From positions 148,825,830-148,889,829 of the forward strand of contig OY740765.1 in NCBI GenBank assembly GCA_963513935.1: 64,000 bases of DNA. The letters are read 5' to 3'. The stretch comes from Aphrophora alni (lineage: Eukaryota > Arthropoda > Insecta > Hemiptera > Aphrophoridae). A model generated the notes under the pieces. It saw only the letters and a program-made list of their open reading frames with translations, did no database searches and was not told where the DNA came from. Positions 25,330 to 37,899 of the stretch are shown one piece after another. Position 1 is the stretch's first letter, and every line of letters begins with the position of its first letter. Both the position numbers and the translations under genes were made by a program.

Positions 25330-26290
25330 TTTACCATTTGGAAATTCAAAGCAGGAGAAAAATTGAACTACAAGTGCGATTCCTGCCCTTTGCTGAATAT
25401 CTATCAAAATAGTAAAAAAATTCGGCAAATCTACTCCACTAGACCTTTTCATAGTCACATCGACCATAAAAATCAGTCCCGTATTTTCTTAGAACTCGGC
25501 GTTATAAAAACCCTGCTTGTTTATTATATATACAGATACTAATTATTTTTTACTTGTGTTGTTTTTTATAATTATTAAATTCCAAACAAACTCTACCCAT
25601 TTACTCTGAGTAAAAATTAAACATCAGTATTAAAGTACAATGTGGATCTTGCATTATAAATCTTTAATAAATCCGTTATACATGTATCCGTGTCCAGTCT
25701 GGGAAGTATCAGCTGCCTTGTTGAAAATCAATGGAATACGAATTCTCCACAATAAAATTGTACAAACTGCAGTGAGCGCATTATCTCAACTTCAAAGAGA
25801 ATGCAATACTGATACAATTGAATGTTTTAGACATGAACTTAAAAATTGTTGGGGAACCAAATGATGTTCCAACTCTTCAGTGAGTTGATCATTGTTGTAG
25901 GTTAATTTGTAAAATATCTAATTGCAAAGAGCTCCGGGTGAATCTGAAAAATTATTTAAAGTTTTCTGTTCGGCCTAATATATTTAAGATTTTTCGGTCA
26001 ATATGTCCTGCTTTTACTTGTAGGCTACTGTTTTACGTAAATTTTTGGAATTAAAAAACTCAATAAAACAAAAACAAAATGAAAAAAATCAAATCAAATA
26101 TTGGATTACATTAAAAAAAACAACATAAATACAGTTATAAAAACAACACCACTCAGAATAAACAACAAATATAGAGAAGAAACTCTCCATTTAGTAAAAT
26201 GACATTGCTTTGAGATTGACATTCTTTCATGTTATTTTACTATCATAGCAGACTAACTGACATAGTTAACAAAAACAAAACAACACTAAC
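25330..26290. other. Non-coding DNA with one unrecognised 74-codon frame
   Basis: The frame at 25640-25864 is unusually non-repetitive in composition for this window but has no recognised domain, no clear splice context and no paralogue in the window. It is not called as a gene. Confidence 0.4.
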
Positions 26291-26295
26291 TCATA

Positions 26296-26405
26296 ACGTA
26301 TTATATATAGGCCTACAGGGTGATCGTTTTACCACGGGAACTATTAATATCTTGTACTGTATTGATTTTATGAAAACTTTAGATGGAGGCCCTTTGTTAC
26401 TTTGT
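26296..26405 (+). repeat. Dispersed repeat family H, end fragment
   Basis: CTACAGGGTGATCG followed by TTTTACCACGGG, and later TGGAGGCCCTTTGTTAC, is the reverse complement of the end of the copy at 50060-50405, which finishes AAGAATCACCCTGTATA. Such CACCCTGTATA ends are shared with the foldback elements. Confidence 0.6.
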
Positions 26406-26409
26406 CATT

Positions 26410-27550
26410 ACATTTAAAAACCCATTTGTACGATATTTTTGGATTTTTATCATATTTTAAAATATCTATTCTTGGGTATTTCTATTTATAAACGCTCTCG
26501 TTTAAGAGTTTAAGACGCTTGAAATTTTGAAAATTTGAAGTTTGGTGCATTTTTGGGAAACGATGTTCTAATTACTGCGTCAAGTTAAAAATTGTATTAA
26601 CCATTGTCTTGTACGTGTAACCAATCCAGGACTAAAATTATAATACCACATTTGTGGAACAGATATAACCTGAATCTACTATAATTATAAGCTAGTTTAT
26701 ATATTTGCTTATTTCTTACCGTGGAAGATTTTGGCAGATTAATATTGCTACCCAATGTGTAGCCCCCTCGGCTGATCACGACAGGTGGAGAGAAAGACTT
26801 TCTGAAACCTTCTCTGAGTTCCGAGTGTCCTTGAGTATGGGGCGGAGAGTGAGACTCCTGTAGAGACTCATCAAGCGGTCATGAGACTATAAAGCTAGTA
26901 TTCCGAATAGAAACATGGATGGCATTACTTCGGTTCGACTTTATGATAGCACTCTTTCCTCATTTGGTGTTATTAGGTTTAGGTGTGGTCTAGGTTCGAA
27001 CCTCTAATAAATGATGTTCAGATTCAGTTTGTTTTTGTTTAAGTGATAGACGTTAGGCACATTTCCCGTATGAATATGAATAATGTGTTAAGAGTTACAA
27101 ACATTAATCAATAGTTATAGATAAACATGGAATAGACTCCTGACCATGACCTTCACATTAATGGGCCAATGATCAGTATGAGAATGTGTTTTTTAATCAG
27201 TTTTGCGTGTTAGTATTAACTCAAGGCTTATCTTTTAATAAATAAGCCAATTACAGTGAAATTAAAATTATCCTTTGACCTAAAGAAAAATGTGAAGATG
27301 TAGTATTCGTTTTAAAATAACGATCTATTTTATTTTTTTTTTAATATTTCGTGTAAAGTTAATAGTTTTCCAGATATGCGGTTTAAACTATTTTAAACGA
27401 TTGCCTCTTTAAAAAATATATTTTAAAGTTTTAACTTCTGATATACTGGTAATAGACTACATAAAAAAGTCAATAAATAAATAATAAATTTTCTTAAGTT
27501 TCTTAAAATGGGTTAAGGTTGTGCTAAAATCAGACGACTTAGGCATTTTA
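26410..27550. other. Non-coding DNA, slightly GC-richer at 26750-27010
   Basis: No gene seen. A GGTTCGAACCTC motif at about 26993 resembles a tRNA B box, but no cloverleaf or A box could be built upstream. Confidence 0.45.
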
Positions 27551-27554
27551 GGAC

Positions 27555-28215
27555 AGTTATTTTTTTAATTTGAAGCCTTTTATGCGGCCTAGCCCCAACA
27601 TATTAATTTCTTCTTCAAATAACATACTTCTTGGTAATCAGAATAACTTCCAGTTTCATTTGATAACTCACACATAATATTTCCAAAAATAAAATATTCA
27701 AATCAGTGGTTTTTGCCCGTTAACTAAACCAAGGCATTTTTTATTGTTACCGCTATATTTTTCCTATTTGTGGGACAATACAAAGAAATTAAATTAAATT
27801 CGTTATAGAAAAACTATAATATATGATTTCCCACTGCAATTTAATTTCAAATATAAATTTGTTTTTCAGATTTGGTCGTCACACCGTGTTCAAGTTAGAA
27901 AGGAGGGACATGATATTCTAACACTTTAAATTTAGCGCCAAAATATTAATTTTTTTTCAAATATAAACATAAATATTCGTAATCAAAATATCGTCAAGTT
28001 TCCACACACAATAATGTTCCCAAAACGATTTTTTAGCACACAAATATTTTTGCCCCTTAAGTACTCCAAGGTCATTTGTTTTATTACCGTTATATTTTTC
28101 CTATATGTGGGATAATATTAAAAATAAAAATGCAAAATTTGAATTATATAGGTTTTATCGTGTTGTTCAGACACCAGCGTGACATTATAAGAGTCCTAGG
28201 TTTTACCTACGGAAC
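27555..28215 (+). repeat. Dispersed repeat family G copy, internally duplicated
   Basis: The block TTACCGCTATATTTTTCCTA with TTTGTGGGACAATA occurs at about 27749 and again, with changes, at about 28085. The blocks CACTGCAATTTAATTT, CCGTGTTCAAGTTAGAAAGG and AGGGACATGATA (27832-27915) and the end GAGTCCTAGGTTTTACCTA match, reverse-complemented, the copy at 51300-51910. No protein is encoded. Confidence 0.8.
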
Positions 28216-28219
28216 TTAA

Positions 28220-30100
28220 AAAATAGATAATCTACTTATGAAAGTTTCACGTCTTGAAGTTTGGCTACGTACTTTTTTAATCACTATGTAAATTTTCATA
28301 ACCACCTTTTCTACCCCACCGTTAAAATCTTCCTATTCTGTTAATGTATTTAATACGTATACATGAACTTTGTAAGATTTGCTTTTTCTTGAAAACGTTA
28401 TAAGATGATAAATATAATCTATAATATTATTTATGTGCCGGTAACTTATCGCCGAATGGGCAATGGAAGGAAACAGATTATAATACAATAATTTTAAGAT
28501 TATTACAAAATGTTCATTAAAAATTTGAATAATTATAATAGATTAATATTTTAATGTTAATAAACTATATTTTATTAACAAAAAACAATTTTTTATTCTA
28601 AAAATAATATAATTGTTTTTAAAAAATTTAAAAGATTACGAGCTGAAATTTTATTTTGTACATTTATATTTAGTCAAAGTTTTGACAGTTCAGCACTAAC
28701 ATTTGTTTTCTTAATAACAAAGTTTGAACAAAAATAAAACGTCATTTATAGGTTAACATCATTTTGAGGTTAAAACTTTTGTGGTTTTTGTTTAAGAGCA
28801 GCAGTATTTTAATTTGATGGATGCGACTGGCGTCAAACCTTCAAATTAATTACCGTTGATTTGCGGAGTCCATGTAAGTATACCCGTGTCGAGGCCTAAC
28901 AGCAATCTCTACCTGTTAACACTTAATGGTGTCTCACCTAAACTGAACAAATAGTAAATTTTTTAACCATATATATGAATTACTTTTAATGGAGGGGTCC
29001 TTACTTTTCACGCGAAATTTTTGGAGTGTATTTAAATTTTCATAGTTTGTCCTCCATTTTCCAATATGGCGCCTAACTTTAAAATTTCTTGTGGAAACAT
29101 AGGTGTTTATGATTATTTCGGATAGAAAATATAATTTTAGTCTGTTTCATTTGTTGTGTTTTTTCATAAAATAATAGTTTAGCTGCTAGAGCTACTCTTA
29201 CGCCATTTTGACTTTCAGTACCGCAGTGGTTTGGCCACTGTATATTCTTTTTTTAAATAGCTAGGTCTTGCAATTGAGTTTTGTACATCTCGTTAAAAAT
29301 TCATGTATCCCGTTTTATCTAATAATTTTTACATATTTAATTAATAGTGTACTAATTAGAAAACCCTGTTTATTTGTCCATTTTTTCATTAATAACGTTT
29401 TACTTGAGTTCTTCAGAATCTAAAAATACACAAATCGAAAATGGGAAACAAAACACTTGCAATAAAGTTTCTGTATAATGATTTTGGCTTAAAAAACCCT
29501 ATTTCAATACAAAGTTAATTTTAAAATGAATATTGAGTAATCAAACCACTACTATGCCTGCAGCGCACCCCCATTTTCATCCCACAAGCAGCAATGATAG
29601 GGTAACTGGTTCAAACTAATTTATATCGATACTTTATACAAAATTGCATCAACAGTTCATTTTGACAGCAGTTTTAATCATTACTTCTTGTAAAAAACAC
29701 AAAAAACGCAATTTTTCACCACGGGTGGATTAATGAAATATATACTTTAACTTGTTATATGTCGACTAATTGTAGACCGATCGTTTTTAAATTTTCACTC
29801 GATAAAATACAAATATTCTCGAGAAAAATGATCCTAACTAGAGCGCTTAATATCAAGTATTCACAAAATGGGGGATATTTTTTTTTCACATTAAAAAGTT
29901 GTTTTAAAAATTTTCGAAATTATTATTATTTTTTTTTTTAACAATGCAACATTATAGTTGAATACTCAAAGACTTTTTGTAGAAAGTTTCAAATTCAAAA
30001 ATACAACAGTTTAATAGTTATAACAATGTGTAGTTGATTGGTGCATGCCCACATTTTGTATTCATAATAAGAAAACCAGAAGTAGTATAAAACATTTTAC
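28220..30100. other. Non-coding DNA with foldback-like motifs
   Basis: TCCATTTTCCAATATGGCGCC (near 29050) and ACGCCATTTTGAC (near 29200) resemble the inner parts of foldback elements, but complete arms were not found. The 60-codon frame at 29759-29941 has no support as a gene. Confidence 0.45.
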
Positions 30101-30104
30101 TAGC

Positions 30105-30300
30105 CGCCATTTTGAAACCTACAAAGACACAATTTTCAAATTTTAAGTGAATTTGTTCTTTATTAAAATAAAAGTGGATTAAATTTAATAACTCTACTCC
30201 AAAATATTCTCTAGAAATATATATTTTTTAAATACGGACAGACAGACGGAAAACTAAGAAGTTTTGAGCAATTGTTCTCAGGTCTCCTACACCTCCCATT
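30105..30300 (+). repeat. Solo half of a foldback element
   Basis: GCCGCCATTTTGAAACC, AATTTTAAGTGAATTT, a GGACAGACAGACGGAAAACTA block and GGTCTCCTACA follow the order of the right arm of the foldback at 12647-13552 (GCCGCCATTTTGAAATG, then CGACAGACGGAAAACTAG, then GGAGACCC). No opposing arm is next to it. Confidence 0.65.
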
Positions 30301-30304
30301 TATT

Positions 30305-31265
30305 TTCTTTATCTTAAGAAGATTATAAATGTAACCTAACCTAAATACATTTTTTAAGATGTAAACATTCCCTTTATATATCCCATAGGATTACAACCCT
30401 ACCTTACAGCTTAGTGGGGTAGCTTTATAGCATTTAGGAGACGATAAACAACCTCTAAGTATACTGTGTGTGGTCAAGTTAACAACGTCCATTCGAAACT
30501 TTTAATGAAACCGCATAAACTTTATTCTAAAAATATACCAAGAGGTTTATAATAGTCAAAGCCCCACTCTCTTGTATGTACTATTGTTAGACCATTTTAG
30601 ATATCAAAACTAACAATAATCGTAATGACGTTATACGCTGACAAAAACGCGAATTTTTGTTTGTTTATTTCTTTATTGTCCTCGATGAGTAGCAAAAAAT
30701 GAGCTATTACAAGGTGATAAATGTCCTAGACGAGAAGCAACTACGGAAAAACAAATTTACAACATTTTGAAATTTTACGACCATTTTACTTTAACATATA
30801 TACGTAGTATAGAGAAATTTTTATGTTGCGTCTACAAAATTATGTCGTGTTTTTTACGGATACCGGTATATCTGTTTGTGAGTCAAAAAAAGTGCTCCAC
30901 AGCCCAAACGCATGGATTAATTTTAATCACATATTGTATATGGGCTTATTTTGTACATAACTCGGGTCACTTTTTTATTATTTTTTTTTTTTGTACTTAT
31001 TGTATTTATAAGAATAAATAACGATTTTGATCTAGTGTCTCTACGGACCCAAATAATACCTATTGTTACCAATTTTTCCAAAAAATACACGATCCTATGT
31101 TAGCGGTAAAAATAAAAATTTAAATAAAAAATATAATAAAATCGGCCATGGCGTTGTTATAAAATCTTAAATTTGAAAGTGTATCTATATATATTGTCAC
31201 CACAGTGCTCTGGTCTTTGTTTATACTGTATTTGTTCAACTTTAAGTGAAGTATGCAGATTAATG
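30305..31265. other. Non-coding AT-rich DNA
   Basis: No gene or array seen. The 84-codon frame at 30767-31021 lacks any recognised domain. Confidence 0.45.
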
Positions 31266-31395
31266 ATCGAAACTCGTGTGCAAAATTTTATGTATAAAAC
31301 ATATTTCAGTTCAGGATTAATTGGAAAAAATGAACTTTGACCGCCATCATTAAAAGCTCGATTTTAATCAAATACAATTTGAGATGAAGACATGT
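31265..31395 (-). repeat. Dispersed repeat family D, reverse fragment
   Basis: GACCGCCATCATTAAAAGC, then TCGATTTTAATCAAATACAA, is the reverse complement of the family D block TTGTATTTGATTAAAATC followed by AATGACGGCAGTCAA. Confidence 0.65.
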
Positions 31396-31839
31396 TTGAC
31401 ATAACCAAACCAAGTTTAGACCCTATTGAAATATTTATATGTTTGGTAAAAATGGCGTCCATTGTATATTTTAACATTTGACAACCTACCGAAATGATAT
31501 TTTGGTGTTGGTTCGTTGTTATTTGCTTTGGGGGATGAGTGAGGAGGAACGTTTGTGCATTTTTTATGAACAGTCCTCACTCATATATATAATATTTATG
31601 GCAAATAATAACGTATTTTTCGTACGTATAACGTATTTATTAGACTTACATATTCCTCAATTTATAATGTAAAACGTACAAAACATTTTGAAATTCCAAA
31701 AACAGAAAAAATTGTTTAATCAAAATTTTAATCTGAAAAAATGGTAGTATGTAACATAAATTATTACCGTATTACACTAAAAATAAAATGGTGAACCATT
31801 ATTTAATTCATATAAACCACATTACAATCTTAAATAGAA

Positions 31840-32550
31840 ATTAATTTGTACTGAAAAAATAAAAATAGTATACTTCATCACTAGGATCAAAAGTGAAACT
31901 TTTCAATACAAGCTCAACTTTAAAAAGCTTCTTTTGGTCCAAATGATGAACTATATTTTTCGCTATACTGCACAAATATAAGAATACAATTTCACAAAAA
32001 CTAAAATGTTGTAACCTATTTACCTTCAAATCGATGGTAACAGTTGTTTTAACGGTTATTTACAATCGAGAGTATCGGTTGTTTTTAAAGATCCTTTACA
32101 ATCGTTAATTAATTCGTATAAACGAAGTAACAGCTGATGTTTTTAAGTCCTAGGACTAAAAAGAACAACTTTAGCATCTCAATGCATGTATTGAAAACAG
32201 CTGTCGTATGGAAAATGAGTGAGGATCGAAAAGCTTCTTTTGGTTCAAGTGATGAACTATATTTTTCGTTATACTACAAAAATATAAGAAAACAAATTCA
32301 CAAAAACTAAAATGTTATAACCTATTTATCTTCGAATCGATAGTAACAGCTGTTTTAACAGTTATTTACAATCGAGAGTATCGGTTGTTTTTTATAGATT
32401 CTTTACAATCGTTAATTAATTCGTATAAACGAAGTAACAGCTGATGACCTAGACCTCGCTGATGTTTTTAAGTCCTAGGACTAAAAAGAACAAGTTTAGC
32501 ATCTCAATGTATGTATTGAAAACAGCTGTTTTTGAAGTAGTATGACGTAC
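31840..32550 (-). repeat. Family I element, reverse copy with two tandem units
   Basis: This is an inverted relative of 11108-12200. The tail (TCACTAGGATCAAAAGTG) lies at the low-coordinate end and the head (GAAAACAGCTGTTTTTGAAG, then GTATGACG) at the high-coordinate end, with two core units between. CAGCTGTTTTCAATACATG read on the minus strand marks the unit starts near 32204 and 32530. Head and tail positions confirm a discrete mobile unit whose internal copy number varies. Confidence 0.88.
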
Positions 32551-32554
32551 ATAA

Positions 32555-34185
32555 AATTATTTTCCCTAGAGGCGATCCTGTGCCGAGATTACTATAATGT
32601 TCTCAGTAACTGACAGGTAAGTTGCTAATTTTTATTTTAAAATGTTACACAGATATAAGGAAGAAAACAATTCAAATTTATCTGCTAAAATTTTCAAAAT
32701 TATGCTATGTTTTTATGAAGCGCACTATAAAGAAACTGATCAATATTATTATTCTTAAGATATTAAAACACAATAAATTAGTGGATTCATAGAACCAAAT
32801 ACAAAACATTTATGTATTTAAATAGGGATTGAATTTGCTTTGTTTATGTCTAAGCGTATATAGTCTATAGGAACAGTGGTGAAGGTACGTTTTCGTCTTT
32901 GGTAATCTTCTTTGCGATTTTTTGAGGTAATTAATCTTCGCGTTTTAGAAAAATCAATGTCTTTATGCACCTTTCTCTGAGAGTATCTACAACGGAGGAT
33001 CCTATTTTCTAAGTTTAGAATGGGTGGTCGGGCTTGTGTGGGGAGTATTTCAAGCGGTCGGGAGTTGTTTTAACAGACCTCTGAAGGATGTGTTAATTAA
33101 ACAAATAGACAATGGTTGTCCCTAAAGTTGGGAGACGACTTGAATGCGAGCGAACTATGAAGCGGAGTGCGGGAACTCTCCCCCACCAGTGGGATCACGC
33201 ATCCGTTGCCGTTGTAATCCTCCAACTACCCACTCTGCCAGCATTTTATCGTCAGTCGACTTAATGTAATATACGTTGCACGCTACAAAAGCCAATGATT
33301 AGTGGATTGACGTCAGAGATGGGGGTTAACCTACCACCGTGTATCACACATTCCTTAAGCTCGCATTCCAATCATGTTCTGATTTGTCTATTCGCTCCTC
33401 ATTTTACATTCTTATTGTTCCGTCTTATATGACCTAGAAGAATAAAAACTGAATTGTATCTGTTGTGCGAACCAATCTAAGTCACTCTTACAAACAGCGA
33501 TGACCGGTGCATATTTCATAGTTACAACATAACTACAGCTGCAATACAAATTAACTGATAAAACAATTGTTATCTTACAATTATAATGTATACTGGGTAA
33601 TCTATAGGATGAAATAAAATACATGAAAATACAATTTTTGAAATAATTATTCAGTCAGCTGTGCGTATATTAAGCTGAAAGTAGAGAACAGCGATGGAGG
33701 CTTTACGTTTGTTACTCATTTACCTGCATTACTGGAATTTATTGCTCTATTTATCACAGGTGATTTCACCCCACCTCCCTACTTCCTTCATCCGTCACAT
33801 ACACTGTGTTCGGTATCTACGAGAGATCACACAATAACAATAGTAATGTACCTTATAATAGTAATAATCTGATAAGGGTTTAGGCTTATTGAAAATTTTT
33901 ATATTATACTGATGCCCAAAACCACAATAATAATGTCTCGTCTCTCTCCATCAAAAAATGTACCGATTAACGTTATCACTCGATCGGTAAAAATAAAAAT
34001 AATAAACCTGAACGCAGTCATAACTTGATACAAGATACTTTAAAATATCTATATATTTAAATTGAGCTTACTTGCTTTGCTCGTATCTGCTTACAACTGA
34101 TTTTTAATCACGACTGTCAATGAACTTTTTGTTTTGGTCAACTATTTTTTTTTTAATTTAGATTTTTGATACAGTGGGTTACATA
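32555..34185. other. Non-coding DNA with a GC-richer stretch at 32990-33400
   Basis: The interval 32990-33400 is less AT-rich than its surroundings but shows no open frame, splice pattern or recognised relic. It could be a decayed exon, promoter or old transposon; nothing decides between these. Confidence 0.4.
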
Positions 34186-34189
34186 GTTA

Positions 34190-34680
34190 ATATTCATTTT
34201 TAATAATATTAAAAATAGCAGAAATCCTCACAAAATAACATTTAATTATCACACGCGTTTCAACTACAGTGTCGTCATCATTAGTAATAAATTACCTACA
34301 ATAAACTTATTTACAGCTGCCAAACTAAATTATAAATGCTCTCATGGGCTCACTATAGTGATTAAAGGTTTGTCAATTCCGAGGTACCTAGCTGGATCTA
34401 CATATTTTTTTACGTAAGGTTAGATTCCTGTCTTTCATCTTTTCTATCAGTTTTCTCTTGACCAACTGATGTTCTCGTGTTACCCTGACGCTATTACAGT
34501 ATTCAAAGGCTTGGGGTCTCTATTTTAAATTTTCTTTTTTTATAAGGTAAAGATGACTTTAATTTGTTTCTTATACCTGAGGATGTCGACATTGTCGTTA
34601 AAACGCGTTTCATAATTGAATATTATTTTGTGAAAATGTGTGTTATATTTATTATTCTTAGAATATATGTCGCCACACAA
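34190..34680. mobile_element. Inverted pair of ACGCG motifs flanking a family A repeat
   Basis: The left end (34190-34284) read on minus contains ATGATGACGACACTGTAG, GAAACGCGTGTG and TTATTTTGTGAGG. The right end (34576-34665) read on plus contains CTGAGGATGTCGACATTG, AAAACGCGTTTC and TTATTTTGTGAAAA. The two ends are diverged inverted repeats of about 90 bp. Between them lies a family A copy (34325-34565). The arrangement resembles the TIR element at 44657-45127, and similar ACGCG motifs have been associated with Penelope-like elements. Confidence 0.65.
34325..34565 (+). repeat. Dispersed repeat family A copy
   Basis: GTCAATTCCGAGGTACC, TAGCTGGATCTACATA, CTCTTGACCAACTGATG, CTGACGCTATTACAG and TTCAAAGGCTTGGGGTC follow the family A order. 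It lies inside the inverted ACGCG pair. Confidence 0.75.
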
Positions 34681-34689
34681 ATCCATCTT

Positions 34690-37505
34690 GATTTTTATTA
34701 AATAATATTAACATTCAACTGAATTTGGTAAATTATGCTTTTTTATAACAGTTTCATATCGATATTTGAGTCTCGAAATGATATTTTTAGGAAGTATAAA
34801 CAGTCAGAGATATATTTAAAAAATAAATATCTATTATATTAGAGCAATAAAATTAACAAACTAAGTTACAGCAATCCAGAACAGTTTCAAATAACAGTTT
34901 CAAATTACAATAAGCACACGTGTAAGACACTACGGTTATTCAACTTGAAGTTCGAAAGGAAATTAGCAAACTATACAGAAACCCTGAGAACTGGTCTCTG
35001 TGAACTCAGAGACTTTCAACGGTAAAAGACACGATTGCAAAAAAGGAACGTCCAATCAGAAAAAGTCCGCGAATATCAACCTATAAATCGAGTGGGACTC
35101 CAAAGCAAATGTGAAATAATTAACTGCGTAAATATAAAAAAGGAGGGGGAGGAGATTAAAACTCCTTGCCAGTCTTTGGACAATAATCAAATCAACCAGA
35201 CGTAATAACAAGACTATTCCAAAATAAAGAAAGGACTAAAGTGTGGTTCAAGTGAAACTTAAAAGTGCTAAGAACGGATACACAGCTAATGATATGGGTA
35301 GTAATTAAAAGTACTTAATTAATATTGAAACTAATATTAAAATAAACTGAAAATCAAACTAAAGTCAATACAACAAATCAATCAATTATTTGTAACTAAC
35401 GCTAGGTTTAAAAAATTCGAAACTCCTTTGGTATGAATTAGCTGAAATAAGGATCTTACGATACCTTCCAAGCAATTTTAAAGGAGCTAGAAATATCAAA
35501 AAGCGAGTCAAAATTGATGTAAATATCATATAGAAATTAAAATTGCACAGCTTTAAGTAATATGAAAATATTTCATTTTGTTAGAGTAAGTAAGCAATTG
35601 TATATTAGATTGTAACAAAACTCTTTAAAACAAAATTGTTGTTTTGTGTAATTAAATATTGAGTGGGCTGTATAGAAAACATGGCACAGTTCTCTCTAGC
35701 GCAAATCTGAATATTTTTAATAATAGTTAATTAAGTAAATTCTAGTAAGCTAGATAAGTATTGATGTTTAAGGTTAATAAAATTTAGCAATAAGTCTTAA
35801 ATTTTTTAAAAAAATTAATAAGAAATTATTATTTACTCAAACAAAATAATAATAATACACAAGTTGTTCTCGACTCTGCACTTAATTAAAACACAGAGTC
35901 AGATAAATCCATCACAGCCAAGCTGTAGTAAATTCGGCAAATCGAATATGGTGGACCACAACATCCTAACTCTTACAAGATAAAAGGCTAGTAAAAAAGT
36001 CTTTCAAGACTAATACCTTTTATGTGGGTCATTAAAAATTACATTTTAACAAAATGTTATCAAAATTGTGGTTGAGAAAAATTGTAACTTCTGATTTTGG
36101 TTTTATGCAGATACTCCTAAATATATAGTTATCGAAAAATTATAAAAGAAATTTCTTGGGAGCTAAGAAATTATTTCAGCCAAACATTTTAGGAACAAAG
36201 TGGACTTTCTAACCGCTTGACCACAGTTTGCAGTTTAGAAAGAATTAAACTGCAGACAAACCCTTGTGTCTTTAAAGGGATTGAAATCCACGATCTTGTT
36301 AGACCTCTATCAGAAAAGTGACTCCTTAACCTCCAACAGAATAGAAGTTACTTTTTCGTATATAGAGAGGGTATAAAAAGTCCCAGGACTGTTAGATAAC
36401 TCTAAAAAAAGTTGAAACTTAAAAAAAATGTGTTTTGGTTTAATAAATTATTTTTTTATAATTTTAAAGTATGTATTCATCCTCATCCCAAAATTCCACA
36501 ATTGGTTTTTAAGTCTACTCATCGTAAAGCCCCATCGAGTAATACCTCTTAAAGGTCATGTTTAATACAAAATAACGGGGCAAACTTGAGGTTTAAAATA
36601 ATTTCGCAAACTAAAGGTTATTACTCCGAAAGAGCTGGTCAAATTTTCAAAAATTAAATTTACTTCAGAATGTATTTTAAGGAAAATAATAAGGAGACAA
36701 AGATTGAACTGGAATTTTATACCAATTTGGCCAGGAAGCTCCATTATCCTAAAATTTTAATCTCAAAAAAAATTTTCAGAGCTAAAATTATTATCTTCCT
36801 TACAATAGATTCTAAAGTAAATTGTATTGTTTGAATAGTGTTTTCGACTGTCATTGTAGACGGAATTAAGATAGCTACCTCTAGTTTGCTAATTTATTTT
36901 AAACTCTTTACATTTAAAAGTTTTAAGATGTCCTCCTAAAATAACAATTTAGAGTGGGGGTTAATTGTAAAACTTTATAATGCAAAAAATAATAATAATA
37001 AACACCAAAAGTAGCTTTAATTTATATTTTGACTACGTCTGAACTTTTGTTTTGCTGGTAGATCATTAACATTTATGAATGTCATTTACAGTCGCTTGAC
37101 GGGAGGAGGTGGAGTGAGGGGTTAATGTCAAGAGACACGCATCTCTGAATACGTACATGTGATGTATAGCTTACTTCATGTACGTTCTGCTTACATCAGG
37201 TGCTAGTAGAGCATTAAAATTCAAATAATTGAATAAAACTTTTAATCAGACTCAACTGATTGAGGTTATGTTACATCTATTATGTAATAAGTGACCTAAC
37301 GACGCGACATCCTGTTTTAACTCCACTATTGGACATTACAGTTGTATGTTTCTTTGTTACGCGGTTACAGCCAAACATGTCGATCGATATAACATTTAGG
37401 ATGAGTTTTCTTAAACTACCGTTTAATTTAATTGAGCTTCTATGGCTGACCCGTTCTATTTATATCATCAGGATGTTGTAAAAGTTCAAAGATCTAACTT
37501 AACTC
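34690..37505. other. Non-coding AT-rich DNA, no feature recognised
   Basis: Both strands were scanned for relic protein motifs, tandem periodicity and inverted repeats; nothing convincing was found. The 73-codon frame at 37260-37481 has no recognised domain. Confidence 0.5.
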
Positions 37506-37511
37506 AAAGTG

Positions 37512-37632
37512 GTTTGAACTAATCAATTTAATCTAATGTGTTCTGAACTAACCTAACTTAATGTGCTGTGAAACAACCTAACTTAATCTGGTGTGAACTA
37601 ACCTAACCTAATCTGGTCTGTACTAAAATAGC
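37512..37632 (+). repeat. 25-bp AACCTAA-rich degenerate tandem repeat
   Basis: About four to five units of GAACTAACCTAACTTAATCT followed by GGTGT. A related stretch (GAACTAACCTAACGTAATGG) resumes at about 39980, on the far side of two LINE relics. CCTAA is the complement of the insect telomeric TTAGG, but the spacing here is not telomeric. Confidence 0.75.
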
Positions 37633-37899
37633 CTTATTTAATTTTTTTTGTTTCTTTCCATGACGAGGAAGAAAAGCATCTACCAGCAAAACAGCGGGAG
37701 TATGTGCTGTTTTGCTGTTTTGAATAACAGCGGGGGTATTCGCAAAAGTGTGGAGCTTAAATTCACGAAAAACCACTCTCCTCCCCTAAGAAGTCCACCT
37801 CCCAGGGACAGCCGTGGCATTACTTTGGAGTGAGATCCTAGTGATCTCCTTACTCATATCTCATTACATAGTATTCTTTCCCCCTCATCCATTTCTCTC

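Noticed and set aside
25640..25864. Possible single exon encoding 74 residues
   Set aside because: No recognised domain, splice signals or homologue could be established by eye. It would need a protein search.
26920..27010. tRNA gene suggested by GGTTCGAACCTC
   Set aside because: No A box, acceptor stem or cloverleaf could be assembled.
37512..37632. Interstitial telomeric (TTAGG)n array
   Set aside because: CCTAA occurs but within a 25-bp unit, not as a 5-bp tandem.
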